NCBI RefSeq assembly: GCF_003573695.1
Contig: NC_039362.1
Coordinates: forward strand, 14,528,063 to 14,592,062
DNA length: 64,000 bases
Direction: 5' to 3'
From: Papaver somniferum
Taxonomy: Eukaryota; Streptophyta; Magnoliopsida; Ranunculales; Papaveraceae
Positions 42,290 to 53,923 of this stretch are shown here, piece after piece. Both the position numbers and the translations under genes were made by a program. Numbering within the stretch: the first letter of the stretch is position 1; every line of letters starts with the position of its first letter. The notes under the pieces were generated by a model, which was not told where the DNA came from, searched no databases, and was given only the letters and a program-made list of their open reading frames with translations.

Positions 42290-43815
42290 TGATTTAATAT
42301 TTTTCGTGGTTGTAGCAATGAGGTTCAAACTCTCGGACTTGTGAAGAATAATTTTTTTAGAAAATAAAAAATAAATAAATATATAAAATAAAATATTAAA
42401 AATGGTGAGAGTTACTGGGGCTTAGGATTCGGCCAAATTCATTTCTTAAATGGTTCAGAAATTAATTCTAGGCAATTATAATTCAAAACAAAATGAATAT
42501 TAACTCTATTCTTTGCCAAAGTAGATTTTATAAAATATTACTTGTATTTCTTAAGCATGGCATATCAAAAATCCCTAGGACTAAGCATAAACCATCAAAT
42601 GAAATCACAAATAATTAATTAAAATCTTAATTCAATTAAAATTGGTGCAAAAAGTAAATATAGAATTAAATAAAATTACCACGTAGATGAATTAAGGCTT
42701 CCTCCATCGCCCCAGTGTTGGGGTTTAGCTCATCATGGTGTAATTCATCTCAAAATATATTATTATTGCTCCAAAGTTGATTACAAATGAGTAAACAATG
42801 CAACAGAGAAATCGCAACAGCCGTTCCTGTTGCGAAGACGATGTTGGACTGTTACAGAGAAACAAATGGTGACGGAAAATAAAGTTCTGTGGCTGAATAC
42901 GCTGTTGCAAATCGGTTGAAGAAGCTGTTGCGAAGATGAAGAAACTGTTGCGATTCGGATGAAGAAACCGTGGCCGATTCCTTGTTCTTCAGAGCAGCAG
43001 CAGCAACAGTTTCTCTGTCAATTTTTCTCTCAATTCCTATGGATTCTACACTCCTCCTCTCGACCCCAAACTCTCGACAGCCTCTATAATAAACCCAAGG
43101 GGTCCTTTTATACCCAACAGGTGCGTTTAATCTCGCCATAACTCGAGATAATCTTCATTATTGCCGCTGTCCAAAATAGGGAATAATTGCCAAAAATAGA
43201 AGATTCTTACGTACTCTTGCTTCCTGCACACTCCCAATTTCCTTCTCCACGCCTCATCACTCGTCCAATGCTAGTAGAACTCCTCCATGCACACAAGAAC
43301 TTCAATTTTGCTCGTGTTACAGTACACGTGCTCTGTTTTGGGTGTGTGAATCATCACGCGTTTTCCAGCCAATTCAGATCAAACCCACTGCCAAAAATGT
43401 GTTCCTTAACCTATATCACATCTCTCTATCAAATTTCATCCATTGAATCGACCTACAACTCCTTCATTTTCTCGGTCGAAATCTCTCCTGAACTGTGAAC
43501 ACTTTCCCGCCAATTTTCAGAATTTGAATTTTGAAGAAGGGTGTCCCCCTATCCAGTTCTGGGATGCGAATAGCAGATGCCTTGGGGGTGACCTGGGGGT
43601 GCCCCTTAGTAATTAGGTTACCCCTTATCCAAACTTGGGAGTCCGAATAACACGTGTCCTCCGGGTGCCAAAATCAACTTTTCGAGCCGAATTTTCCAAA
43701 AATATTTATTTCCAAAAAATACCTACAAATACATAAAATAATAAAATTAGTACAAAATCGAGTGCCAACAATATATAGTATTGAGATCAAATTAGACACA
43801 AAAATGTGTCTATCA
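42290..43815 (-). repeat. Solo LTR (family S) in the H 5' LTR
   Basis: It begins TGATTTAATAT and ends GTGTCTATCA, flanked by CGACC at 42285-42289 and 43816-43820. The host LTR reads through after removal (AACGACC|ATTTTCTTGG, like AACGACCATTTCTTGG in E1). On the minus strand it begins TGATAGACACATTTTTGTG and has a TATAAAAGG box (43104-43112). It is the same family as 44789-46242, in opposite orientation. No internal region. Confidence 0.9.
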
Positions 43816-43972
43816 CGACCATTTTCTTGGTTTAGGCCAGGGTTATACAGATTGATCTCTCGAATCAAAAGTACTCTCGTGCAATACATTGTTGAAGGTT
43901 TAGATTTGTTTCTCACCCACACACACGCACAAAATTACCGAAATCAGCAGAAATGATTTTTACCCATCAACA
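43816..43972 (+). repeat. 5' LTR of H, right part
   Basis: The last 157 bp of the LTR, ending CCCATCAACA at 43972, then AT and the primer site. It matches 30575-30731 of E1. Confidence 0.88.
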
Positions 43973-43974
43973 AT

Positions 43975-43992
43975 TAGCGACCACAGTGGGAG
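43975..43992 (+). other. Primer-binding site of H
   Basis: TAGCGACCACAGTGGGAG, two bases inside the LTR; differs at few positions from those of E1 and D. Confidence 0.7.
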
Positions 43993-44113
43993 ATTAATCT
44001 CTCGTTTACAATATCAGTTTTCTTCTTCAATTCCCAATTTCACTTTCGACCTCAATCATCAAAATTCGGTCGGTCTTAGAGTTGAATCCATAACCTCAAA
44101 CTCCTCTCAGATT

Positions 44114-44580
44114 ATGGAGAACAACAAGGTTCCCTCTCCCGGCATGACACCTAATGGCGCAACCAACCAAGAAGTTCCAAGGTGTTCCGAATTGGCACGA
44201 ATTCAGGAGAGCCACGTAAGAGACATGAACCTGATGAATCAAATGATCAATGACATACTCATATTTATCGTCAGCCTGACGTCGAGTTTGAACGGTTCAC
44301 CCGCCCCGGAAACCCCGAAACTGGGGACTGACTTCTTGGATGATCACTTGCAAATCAACAACTTCACCACCAATCAGAAACCGGTACACTAGGAGGCCGT
44401 CGCGTTGGTGGAAAACTTGTGTGAACTTCTACACCTTTCAAAGGACCAGCGAGCCGAAACATTTGCTGCTATCAACTAGATAGCCCTAGACACGTGTTTG
44501 GTTCCTTTACGCCCAGAAACTTCAAAGATGCTAGAGATGTCCGTCAACAATATAACGTTCACCAAAGACGACATGATGGC
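44114..44580 (+). pseudogene. Short N-terminal peptide of H in place of gag
   Basis: ATG at 44114 (MENNKVPSPGMTPNG) opens a frame that continues into the protease with stops at 44390, 44477 and 44582. About 155 codons: a P/N-rich start, a helical segment (ARIQESHVRDMNLMNQMI), then LCELLHLSKDQRAETFAAI. D has the same LCELLHLSKNQRAETFAAI segment. No retrotransposon gag capsid signature and no CCHC knuckle is visible, and there is no room for them before the protease. So either gag was deleted in the common ancestor or this family uses Gag from another element. Confidence 0.65.
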
Positions 44581-44582
44581 AT

Positions 44583-44788
44583 AAGAAGGACACAACCGAG
44601 CTTTACATGTCACTGCCCGCATCAAGGAGATGGAATTCATGAGGGACCTCGTAGATACGGGTGCTTCCTCCAACGTTATTACCCTCAGAACGCTGAAGAC
44701 ATCCCGGGTGCGGCCGAACGAAGTCGTACGCCAGCCTACCATAATGACGGATTTCGAAGGAAACCCGAACAGCACGTATGGGTACGTC
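44583..44788 (+). pseudogene. Aspartic protease of H, N-terminal half
   Basis: It continues the frame from 44114: HVTARIKEMEFMRDLVDTGASSNVI, with the catalytic D-T-G-A at about 44653, then TLRTLKTSRVRPNEVV and DFEGNPNSTYGYV. The frame is cut by a solo LTR at 44789; the flanking codons TAC-GTC form the target duplication ACGTC. It would have processed the polyprotein. Confidence 0.82.
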
Positions 44789-46242
44789 TGATGGACACAT
44801 TTTTGTGTCTGATCTATCTCTATTGTGTATATTGTTAGTACCCATTTTTGTACTTATTTTGGTATTTTATCTATTTGTAGTTTTTTTTTGAGAAATAAGC
44901 TTTTGCGGCGAAATTGGCTCGAAAAGTTGTTAAAGGAACCTGAGAGGACATTTTCTATTCGGACTCTCACTTTGGATAATGGGTAACCCATTTCCAGGAA
45001 GCTACTAAAGGGATACCAGCCATGGATAAAGGGGAGGTCACTTTCTTCCCAAAATTCAAATCAGAAAAAGGGCGGGAAAAAGAAGGTTTTCACGACAGAA
45101 TTAGGGTTGGGATTTTGTTCGAGTTCTAAGGAGACTAAAAGGCTGAAATTGATTAGGTTTAATTCTTAGGCCTAAACAGGCCCGGTATAGTCGTTTGATT
45201 GAACCCAAATTGGCCAGAACTCGACTTCAATCAAAAAAGAGAAAAAAAATATTATCGGGTGTGCATGATTTATTTTTGGAATTCCAGGGAGAGTAAAAGC
45301 AAGATAATCTTTCCAAATATATGTATTTATGTAAGGAAGAGTTTGGGAGGAGTTGGAAAGATCAGAAACGCGTGAAACAAGTTAGGGAAGAAATTATTGC
45401 CGTGACTTCCATGGAAAAGGAGAGATTTAATCGGGTTTTAGAGGGTTTGGAGGTGTATAAAAGGTGTGGTCGAGTCTCAGAGTGGGGTATTGAAGTTTAG
45501 AGAAAGTTAGGGGAAGTTTAGAACACAACAGAGAAGAAAAATTGAAGTTGCAGGAAGTCGAGTTCTACTGGTGTAGAAGGAAGAACACGAAGAATATTAG
45601 ATCCTTCAGAACAGTCGTTGATTATACAACACATATCTTCTATCGTTTCTGTAACACTTAATATTGCAACAGCTTTGTAGCAGTCTGTTTGTAACGCCTA
45701 TAAAACGTTGTAAACCGTCTAGTCTTCTTTTTTTTTCACCTTTTGAGCTATGAACACCTATTTTGAGCACGTGAATAATATGAGGAGCTAAACCCCTTAG
45801 CCGAGGCGACGGAGGAAGCAATTGTTCCATGAAAAGTGGTATATTTCTATTTTAATTAATTCTTGCAATTTTTTTTATGATTATTTGCATGGGACTAATA
45901 CTGGAAAATTTATTTTTATTGAATGAGTGATCCGTTTTGATGGAGCATGCTTAGTTTAAGACCTTTGATGTTTCATTCTTGATGTATACAATTGTTACTT
46001 CAAAAATCTACTAGAGGAAATAATTAGAATCACTTTAAACACAAAGAATTTCATGAATATTGATAAGATTAAATCACTTAATTGGTCAATGGTGAAATCC
46101 TAAGTCTCGGTATTTTTTACAATCTTGATAACAACTTCAAATCAGTTTTCTATATATGATTTTTTTCATAATTTAAGTCTAAAATCGAATCTCTACGAGT
46201 CTTTAACGAACCACTTTTCTTACCACTGTAAAAACTACATCA
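44789..46242 (+). repeat. Solo LTR (family S) in the H protease
   Basis: It begins TGATGGACACATTTTTGTG and ends ACTACATCA, flanked by ACGTC at 44784-44788 and 46243-46247. It has a TATAAAAGG box at 45456-45464. It is homologous in opposite orientation to 42290-43815. No ORF of its own is credible. Confidence 0.9.
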
Positions 46243-46502
46243 ACGTCATCCTAAATATGTTCGTATGCCTAATCCGGTCAAATGTGAAGTTTAAGGTAAT
46301 CGAGAAGGATCCAGATTACCATATGATACTGGGAAGGCCGTGGATCCACGACAATAGGATCATTCCTTCGACATATCACCAGTTCCTGAAGACCATTTTG
46401 AACAAAGAAGTCATCCGCATCCCGGCATCATTATCTCCTTATGCACCAATCTGCGGTATGGAGACGTTCGAACCAAGGAAAATTTCACGAGGCACAACAT
46501 GA
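46243..46502 (+). pseudogene. Aspartic protease of H, C-terminal half
   Basis: It resumes in frame after the second copy of the target duplication: VILNMFVCLIRSNVKFKVI, then DPDYHMILGRPWIHDN with the conserved I-L-G-R-P-W of gypsy proteases, and IIPSTYHQ. The frame ends at TGA 46500. Read across the solo LTR, the two halves make a protease of ordinary length. Confidence 0.8.
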
Positions 46503-46830
46503 CAAGTTCGCCGCACCCCACTTCCGACGTGGGCTTCAATCTAGGAAGAGGACATGCTCACATCATTTCGCAGGGAAGCTCAATCACGCGCAACCCCTAT
46601 AAAGGAAAGGCACGCCAGTCTTTCCTCGCCAAGCGGAAACCTGTCTCACTCTCATACCAAGAGGGAGCGGGCTTTTATCACAAGTCGTGATGAAAAAGGG
46701 AAAATTGTATATCGACGTCGCTGCTAGAAATTAAAAAAGGAGACTACCCCTCATTCTCTCCGCCCAATAGAATGCAATCACAACATCAAGCCACAAGAAG
46801 AAGTACCTGATGCACCCCGCCAACTACAAG
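46503..46830 (+). pseudogene. Protease-RT linker of H
   Basis: Decayed coding sequence; frames shift at least twice. TWASI-x-EEDML near 46540 matches TWTSIQEEDRL in D. No domain. Confidence 0.5.
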
Positions 46831-48300
46831 ACGGAACTAACTCCACCACCGACGAACTTGAAGTTGTCAATATCGGAAACGAGGAATTTCCGCGACTCGT
46901 CTCGATCATCTCAACTCTATGTCCTGGAGAACGCACAAAACTTGTGGATCTCCTCAAAGAATATCAAGATGTGTTCGCATGAACGTACGAGGAAATGCCT
47001 GGTTTGGATGAGAAGATGCTCACTCATCATATAAATGTAATACCCGGATCCCAACCGGTCAAACAATATCCAAGACAATTCAGGCACGATGTGGAGACAT
47101 ATATCAAGGTAGAGATTCAAAAACTACTAGCCGCCGGTTTTATCAGACCCATTCACCATCCTGCCTGGCTTCCTAACGTGGTTCCAGTGAAGAAGAAGAA
47201 CGGTCAAATCAGATGTTGTGTTGATTTAAGGGATCTAAAAAAGTGCTTCCGAAGGATGATTTTCCTCTACCAAACATTGACATGCTGGTATATGTCACCA
47301 GTGGATACGGTATGTTCTCCTTCATGGACGGAGACAGCGGCTACAATCAAATAAAGATGTATGAACACGATATAAGTAAAACAGCTTTTCGAACTCCTAA
47401 CGGAAACTTTTACTATACTGTAGTGCCTTTTGGTTTGAAAAATGTCGGTGCCACTTACCAATGCGCCATGACCACTATTTTTCATGACATGATGCACAAG
47501 CAAGTTGAAGATTATGTAGATGACATAGTGGTTAAATCAAAAACTTGGGAGGCTAATACAGAAGTGCTCCGACAGGTTTTTGAAAGATGTTGAGAATACA
47601 AACTGAAGATGAACCCGTTAAAGTGTGCCTTTGGCGTTTCTTCAGGAAAATTCCTAGGTTTCCAAGTGACTTCGGAAGGAATCAAAGTCGATCCGGTAAA
47701 AATCCCAAGCCATCCTCACGATGCCACCACCACGGACCGTGAAAGATCTCATATCTTCATGGGTAGGTTAAACTACATTCGACGTTTTATACCTGGTTTG
47801 GCTCAACTTGTCACTTCATTTAGCCTCTTGTTGAGACAGGGAGCAAACTTCGTCTGGACCACACTACAACAGGTGATGTTTCATAAGATTCAACAAACAT
47901 TGTCATCCCCGACCATCATGAAATCCCCGATAAAAGGAAGACCGTTGTGCCTCTACACTTCCTTCAGTGACACTGCTGTTGGATCTCTTCTCGCCCAAGA
48001 AGATGATGAAGGAATTGAGCACCCTATATACTACTTCATCCGAACTTTGAGAAATGCCGAACTCAGATATCCCAAAGCAGAAAGAGCGTGCTTAGCCCTC
48101 ATTTACTCCATCCAAAAGTTCAGGCGTCATCTTCTCTCGAACAAAGTGGTGTTGATATCCAAGTCTGATCCTGTGAAGTTCCTTCTTTCAAAACCATCCC
48201 TGATAGAGAGGTCAGCCAAATGGCTGCTCCAAATGTTAGAATTCGATATAACTTGTGCTCCACCAGAGCTATCAAAGGGCAGGCGGTTGCGGGTTTGCTA
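46831..48300 (+). pseudogene. Reverse transcriptase and RNase H of H
   Basis: In order: PRLVSISTLCPGERTKLVDL and EYQDVFA-stop-TYEEMPGL (TGA for the usual Trp at 46980); HHINVIPGSQPVKQ; IRCCVDLRDLKK; a frameshift near 47240; FPLPNIDMLV, FSFMDGDSGYNQI; VVPFGLKNVGATYQ; YVDDIVVKS (catalytic YVDD, 47514-47525); LKMNPLKCAFGVSSGKFLGF (after a TGA at 47592). Then the RNase H domain: LCLYTSFSDTAVGSLLAQED and RYPKAERACLALI. Ordinary gypsy order and lengths, inactivated by a frameshift and at least three stops. Confidence 0.9.
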
Positions 48301-48816
48301 GCAGCTTTCCCCGGAGAAAGTAGCACAACACTACACGAGGACCTTCCTGGAGATTTCACGGGAATCTCTTTCGTCAACAAAAAAACGTGGTTGTTGTTTT
48401 TCGATGGCTCCGGAACCCCTAGCAACAATACCGGAGGAGCAGGCGTGGTTCTAGTATCCCCAACGAGTGAAGTTTTCTCGTATTCTTTCAAGCTAGACTT
48501 TAATTGCATAAACAATTCAGCAGAATACAAGGCCTTTATCATAGGATTGTCGTTAGATTAACAAGCCGGAGCCACGCTCCTAGAAATAAGAGGTGATTCT
48601 AAATTACTAGTCAACCAGATGAATGGAGTGTACACCTTGAAAGAAGTAATGTTAGCCCTGTATAGATCCGAGGAACAAAGGCTACTAAATTACTTCGGTG
48701 ACGCGACCATAATGCATGTTGGTCGCGGCCACAACAAACATGTCGATTGCTTAGCCACTCTAACATCGAAGCTGCAGTTCGAAGGTTTAGAGGAAACTCT
48801 AACGGTCAAAAGATGA
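48301..48816 (+). pseudogene. Second (archaeal-type) RNase H of H
   Basis: After the polymerase RNase H comes a further RNase H fold: LFFDGSGTPSNNTGGAGVVL (first Asp), NNSAEYKAFIIGL (Glu), a TAA, LEIRGDSKLLVNQMNG (Asp), and VDCLATLTSKLQ. A second RNase H between RT-RH and integrase marks the Tat lineage of Ty3/gypsy. The catalytic acidic residues are kept, the frame is not. Confidence 0.85.
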
Positions 48817-48949
48817 ACCATAGCTTCGATATGGCTCGCCCAACCTGAGGAGACTAAAGACAACGACTGGAGAACGTCGATTATCCAAGAGCTCAACATA
48901 TCCATCTCCCAAGGAAAGGTCAGTCTCTAGACATTGCAAAACTTCTTCA

Positions 48950-49901
48950 CGCTTCACGGAATGTTGTATCATCGGATGGTTCCCTGTCGAGATGCCTTGG
49001 AGACGAAAAAGCACAGCAGCAGCTTAACCGAATTCACAGCGAAACTTTCGGACAAACATTGGTAGTGACGCTTTATTTCCGCCTGCAACGCCTCAACTAC
49101 TACTAGACATAAATGGAAACTCAATCTTGATTGCTCCAAGCATCTTTCTCCCACTACCAAAAACCACCGCATCAATTGGAAATCTTTACTATCGGTCATA
49201 CTGGGGACTGGCAAAAGCCGTACGTCAATTATCTTCACGACGGCGTACTCCCTGTAGGCAAGAAATACGCAATCAAGATGAAACAAAGATCCAAGAGGTT
49301 CATATTCCACGAAGGAATTTTATACCGAAAGAGTTTTAGAGGAGATTTCTTGCGGTGCCTGGATGATACGGAAATCCCAATTATGCTGAAATAAATACAC
49401 AAGACGAACACCAAGGGAAAAAGAAGCTATTTCTCCAACTACACGAGCGATACTACTGGACGTCCATGGAGGATGATGCAACTGCATTTGTTCAAGGATG
49501 CCACAAGTGTCAAGTTCATGGAAATCTCATTCACGCACCCTCTACTCCCCTGCATTCGGTAAGTAGCCCGTGGCCATTTTATAGCTGGGGACTCGACATC
49601 ATTGGAAAAATCAACCCGTCCGTCGTCAAAACAACATGAATATATAATAACCGCAACGGAGTATTTCACCAAATGGGTCGAAGCCATCCCTTTGCGAGGG
49701 CCTACCGGAACCATAATTGTAGCATTCATTAAAGATTATATCATTTGTTGTTTCGGCGTGCCCAAACACATCATCACCGACAAGGGCACTCATTTTGCCG
49801 ACAAACATGTACGAGAGTTACTTGAGGGATATGAAATTAGATAAGTCTCCACCATCTACTACCCCCAAGGGAATGGACAGGCCGAAAGTACCAATAAGAC
49901 T
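48950..49901 (+). pseudogene. Integrase of H, part 1
   Basis: DWQKPYVNYLHDGVLPVGK, FHEGILYRKSF, then the zinc-binding end YYWTSMEDDA ... GCHKCQVHGN. Core: FYSWGLDIIGKI (first Asp), after a frameshift TATEYFTKWVEAIP, FGVPKHIITDKGTHF (second Asp), a TAA, then STIYYPQGNGQAESTNKT (Glu). It is cut at 49901 by element D; AGACT is the duplicated target. Frameshifts and stops inactivate it. Confidence 0.87.
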
Positions 49902-50284
49902 TGTTTAAGGGTGAAAATTGTTTCTACTGGTTTTGGTAAATTTGGGTATGTGTGGATGAGAAATGAATCTAAACCCTAAACAAATGCACTGCACAGGAGT
50001 GCTTTTGATTCGATAGATCAATCTATACAATTCTTTCCTAAACCAAGAAATGGCCGTTCCAGACTTGCTTCGGTCACAAAGTGAAGGAAATGGGGTTGAT
50101 CTTAGGGAGGAAAGATAAGAAGGTGTTGAGATTGTGAAGGTGTTGGTTGTTTATGACTTGTATAATAATGTCGAACTGGCTTGTATAATGCAAGCTATCA
50201 ATTATGAGTGCTTCTGAATATAGTGTTAACAATAACTTGGTTTTTTATGTGATTTTTCCATGTTGTTGGAAATAGGCCGAAGAA

Positions 50285-50294
50285 CCTATTTATA
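50285..50294 (-). promoter_or_regulatory. LTR TATA box (D 3' LTR)
   Basis: Minus strand TATAAATAGG, within CTTGTATAAATAGGTTC, the family-wide core promoter. Confidence 0.6.
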
Positions 50295-50769
50295 CAAGTC
50301 ATTTAAGCGCAATCCTCATCTCGTAGGAAGTGGAGAAAGTTAAGTGATGGATTAGTGGGGTCGTACAGGTGGTTGTCACACGATCACGCCTTTTCCCACT
50401 TATCCCATCATCGTTAACCGTAAATGCTTACTAACACGTTCTTGTAATGGGCGTGTTGCACGCGGCACGCTGTAAACCTCCGGACAAAAACCCCAGTAAG
50501 CATCCCCCAGTTTGTGACATGTTTGATGTCTCGAACGAGTGGGTCGTGGGACCCACCGCATTAAATAACATGTGGTGATAACTAAACAATTGATGTTAAA
50601 TCGTGTGTTTTAAGGCTCAACTGAAGAGTCGCGGATTAAGCGTCTTAAAACAACACCATGCCCAACCATCTTTGAGTAATTGTTCGGAGGCCGCGTAGGC
50701 AGACCATCACCAGGCCGATCACTCCATGTGATAGAGTGTTGGGCGATCATTATTGTGGCGTTCCGTTGA

Positions 50770-51900
50770 TCGCCTAATTCCTCATCTAAGCCGTCCGTCC
50801 AAGCTGGCAAAGTTGGACGGATGCGATGAATGATTCGCTGAAAATTAGGGTTTTAGAGGTGTACAACGTCTCCCATTTGGCTTGATCAAATTCAAGCATG
50901 GGCGTCCCTTCTGGTGGTACCGAACGGCTATGCGTGGAGTCGGTCCGCTGATATGTGCGTCTACACCTTTTGATTCCATGAAGGTTCGATCTAAGCCACT
51001 CAATTTAGCTAGCAAAGATGAGTGGCTGTGATCGATTTACGACAGAAATCCATTGTCGCAAATAAATTGTCTGAGTTTTGAGGCCGTGTGACCTAGCCTC
51101 TTTGGGGCGCGCATTTCGAGACATAGGGTCCCACTTTGCAAAGGCCCGAGCGGTCAAACATCAAGGTGGGCCCGCAGTGATCATGTCAACATCATCGAGT
51201 CCTCCTGAGTCTATATATATACCCTCCGTTTAGGCCAGCGAAGATCGATGGACGTGATCGAACTGCGACAGATAGGTTATGCCGCAAACCCTAATTAGGG
51301 TTTTGAGCATGCAACTTTGGCCAATCGAATTGGAAAGCCGCGCCCCTCCTTTGGGGAGGCCGATGGTGGGGGTCTCATATTTGGTTGGAGGTGGACTTGT
51401 GTGTACCTTCCTGGTGGTCCTAGGTGCGATCTAAGCCATCCAATTATGCTTCTAAGTTGGATGGTCGTAATCCATTTTAAGACGCTTGGAATTTCTACGA
51501 CCCTTAGAAGCATCATGGCTGCCATGTTTTGGAGCAAACGTTTCAATGCTCCATGGCCTTATCGTGAGAAATCGATCGGGTAGATAGGAAGTGGGCCCAC
51601 CAACGTACATGTTAGCGCTTTCCTGGTCATTCGCGGGATGATCTAATCCGCCCAACCAGGCTGGAAAAGTTGGACGGTTGTGATGGTTTGGAGACTATTT
51701 TGGATAGTCTAAGCTCGTCGAGATTTCTAAAACAGCGTCGGCCGCTCCACTTTGACGCTAGGGGATTTGGTGATTGTTCGACCGGCTAGGGAATAAGTGG
51801 GCCCTCTTGTGATCATCACAACGATTGCCTACTCCTGCTAGGGTTCGAATAGGCTAGTCAAATCATGCGGCCCACTTGAGTGGCCGTGATCGTTTCTGAG
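50770..51900 (-). repeat. Dispersed hairpin array in the D 3' LTR
   Basis: About six degenerate units, near 50785, 50990, 51240, 51435, 51645 and 51860, roughly 200-245 bp apart. Each has GATCTAAGCC, then an inverted repeat such as CCATCCAA ... TTGGATGG or CCACTCA ... TGAGTGG around a GCTGGCAAAG-like centre, then TGATCG. In the other LTR the clearest stem is CCGTCCAAC ... GTTGGACGG at 60451-60481. Confidence 0.65.
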
Positions 51901-52361
51901 ACTGATACAGACAATCCAGATTTCCTTTAGGAAATTAAATATGCTCGACCGGTCTAATTAAAGCGCGATACGAGATTCTTCTTGTTAGAGAACGGTATAT
52001 ACGGTACGGGTATTTTGTGCACACCTCAATATTGGCAGTTGGAGATTCGTGTTACTATGCTGAGAGTAAACACTCAGTCGTCATGCCATGCCAATGATGA
52101 GAGTTATGCTGCGAACGAGACAGGAAATACAAGGAAAATCAAGCATTAATTAATAATGCTGAAAATTCTCAGAATATTTGGGATTGTTTCTACATGCACC
52201 ATTCTGGATGAATTTGTGTATTTATCGAATTGCTCCTAATAAATAAAGCGAAGAGGTTTTTGCACTCATCACTTATCAAACGGCTTTACTCTTTGCAGGA
52301 TGTCAGTGCGTTAAATATTGGTTTTACAATTTTAGCACTGAACTAAAATCCACCATCAAAA

Positions 52362-52375
52362 TTAAGTCCCCTGCC
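52362..52375 (-). other. Polypurine tract of D
   Basis: Minus strand GGCAGGGGACTTAA directly before the 3' LTR. H has CAGGGGACTTAA at the same place, so it is a conserved family feature. Confidence 0.75.
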
Positions 52376-52582
52376 AAGCACATAATGGTTGCATTATTGT
52401 GAGGTAGGCATTAAATCGTGACTTATAAAATATAAGAAACGAAATAAAAGAGGTTTTCCCGGAAAAGCCTGATCACCTGTCACCAACCAATCTGTGTGAC
52501 ACTACCGATGTGACCATAGAGCATTGGCAGGCCCGGCTACCCTTGTGTTTGATTCATAAGAGGAGTCTTCCGCAAACGCTCC

Positions 52583-52590
52583 TATAAAAC
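52583..52590 (+). promoter_or_regulatory. Possible TATA box of the D antisense gene
   Basis: CTCCTATAAAACCTC, about 190 bp upstream of the first ATG (52774) and in the same orientation, with CT-rich sequence after it as in plant leaders. It suggests the antisense gene has its own promoter. Confidence 0.4.
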
Positions 52591-52773
52591 CTCTTTTCCT
52601 TCCTTGGTTAGGATTTGAAAGAACATGCGACTTGGTTAGCGTTGATTCCTCAAATCTTGTTGTTGTTGCTTTTTATTTAGGGTTTCTTCGAGATATATGC
52701 ATACACATAGATCTTGAATCGCCTACTACCGCCTCGTGATCAGGTTCTCTTCCAGAAATTTCATCTTCTCATC

Positions 52774-53736
52774 ATGTCGAACAGCGGGGGATCGTCTTCT
52801 TCGTACCAACCAGGTTCTTCTACCAAACGTACACGGCTTGCGTCTCAGGTACAATATTGAATGTCTCCTGGTTTTCAAAACGCTGCTTTCTCCCCTGTTC
52901 TTTGTGATGATTTTGTTTTTAACATGAACAAATCCCTGAGCTTAAAAATGACTCCCCTGCTCGTACTCTTCGAGTTAAGAAGATCATACCGGTTCGTTTT
53001 TCTCTTTTTACGAATGATTGTTTATTCTTCACGATCAGGTAAATAAACCTCCTCTATTGTATAGATATCCTTCTGGAACATGCGTGATGGTGATTTATGA
53101 CGACGACTTAAACAGTCTCTTCCCTTCAAACTCAAACACGCCGACTCCCACGGACATTGAAGACGCTGATATGGGTATCTTTTCTTATGAGTATCCAAAT
53201 GTAGTTCTCTTATTTGATACTCACATGAAATGTCTATCTTTCAGTTATCGAACTGTTGGTGGATTTCTTGTGCTTAAGGAGTTTGTGCCTTTATATACAA
53301 AATTATGGAGAAACTATGGTCACATTGCGACCAGACATCAAACTGCTCATCTGCTTTGGTTACCACCGTGAACTGCCTTCTTCCCATGATAACTGAGATG
53401 GAGAGTATCTCCATACGCAACGCTGCTGAGTCAAACATTTAAAAGTGGGAGAATATGGTGTCTACCTTTGAATCCATGGAGTTCAACGTGAGTTGGTTGC
53501 GGCAGCGTCTTGAAGTCATCAAAGTCGATCGATCTGGTATCCTCGTGAACGTAGTTCCTGCTGCCAAGGCTATCTTGGAGGAGGAAAGGGCTCTGGCTGC
53601 GGAGTCGAAGAGGGTGGAGCAGGCAGTTCAAAACTTGAAAAGTATGACAGAAAGGTACCATGGTAGGCTGAAGATGATGCTCTCGAGGGATTATAACTTG
53701 CTTGACAGTCTGTTGATCCATATCTTTTACTTCTAA
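52774..53736 (+). pseudogene. Antisense accessory gene of D
   Basis: It lies between the integrase end and the 3' LTR, opposite to pol. Exon 1 (52774-52848) encodes MSNSGGSSSSYQPGSS and ends with a good donor CTCAG|GTACAA. Exon 2 (about 52926-52991) has ELKNDSPARTLRVKKIIP before a GT. Exon 3 starts near 53040 with YRYPSGTCVMVIYDDD and contains LYTKLWRNYGHIATR (about 53290), then after a frameshift and a TAA a coiled coil (AILEEERALAAESKRVEQAV) ending at 53736. Homologous parts are in H (62575-61913) and at the C-terminal end of the E1 antisense gene. No PMD is present here. Function unknown; nuclear or RNA-related roles would be guesswork. Confidence 0.65.
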
Positions 53737-53923
53737 TGATGCTCGCTTCCTTCTCTTTTCCTTTTTTTTGGACATCGTTCTTAATAAACGAATTGCTTTG
53801 GTTTTGGTAGATGGAAAGATTTTTTACATTAATGTATTTTGAATAAATCAATAATTCAAATGTACAATGAATGAAAAATGTTTGTATTACCGTGTCATGT
53901 GGCAGCGAGAAATGGGACAATGG

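Larger units (their letters stand above)
49902..52361 (-). repeat. 3' LTR of D
   Basis: In plus coordinates it begins TGTTTAAGGGTGAAAATTG and ends CCACCATCAAAA (the minus-strand LTR start TG is mutated to TT). It is preceded on the minus strand by the polypurine tract. It contains a TATA block at 50285-50294 and a dispersed hairpin array at 50.78-51.9 kb. Confidence 0.9.

Noticed and set aside
51317..51655. Frames of 67-88 codons on both strands in the D 3' LTR
   Set aside because: They overlap one another in an LTR hairpin region and their counterparts in the other D LTR are broken.
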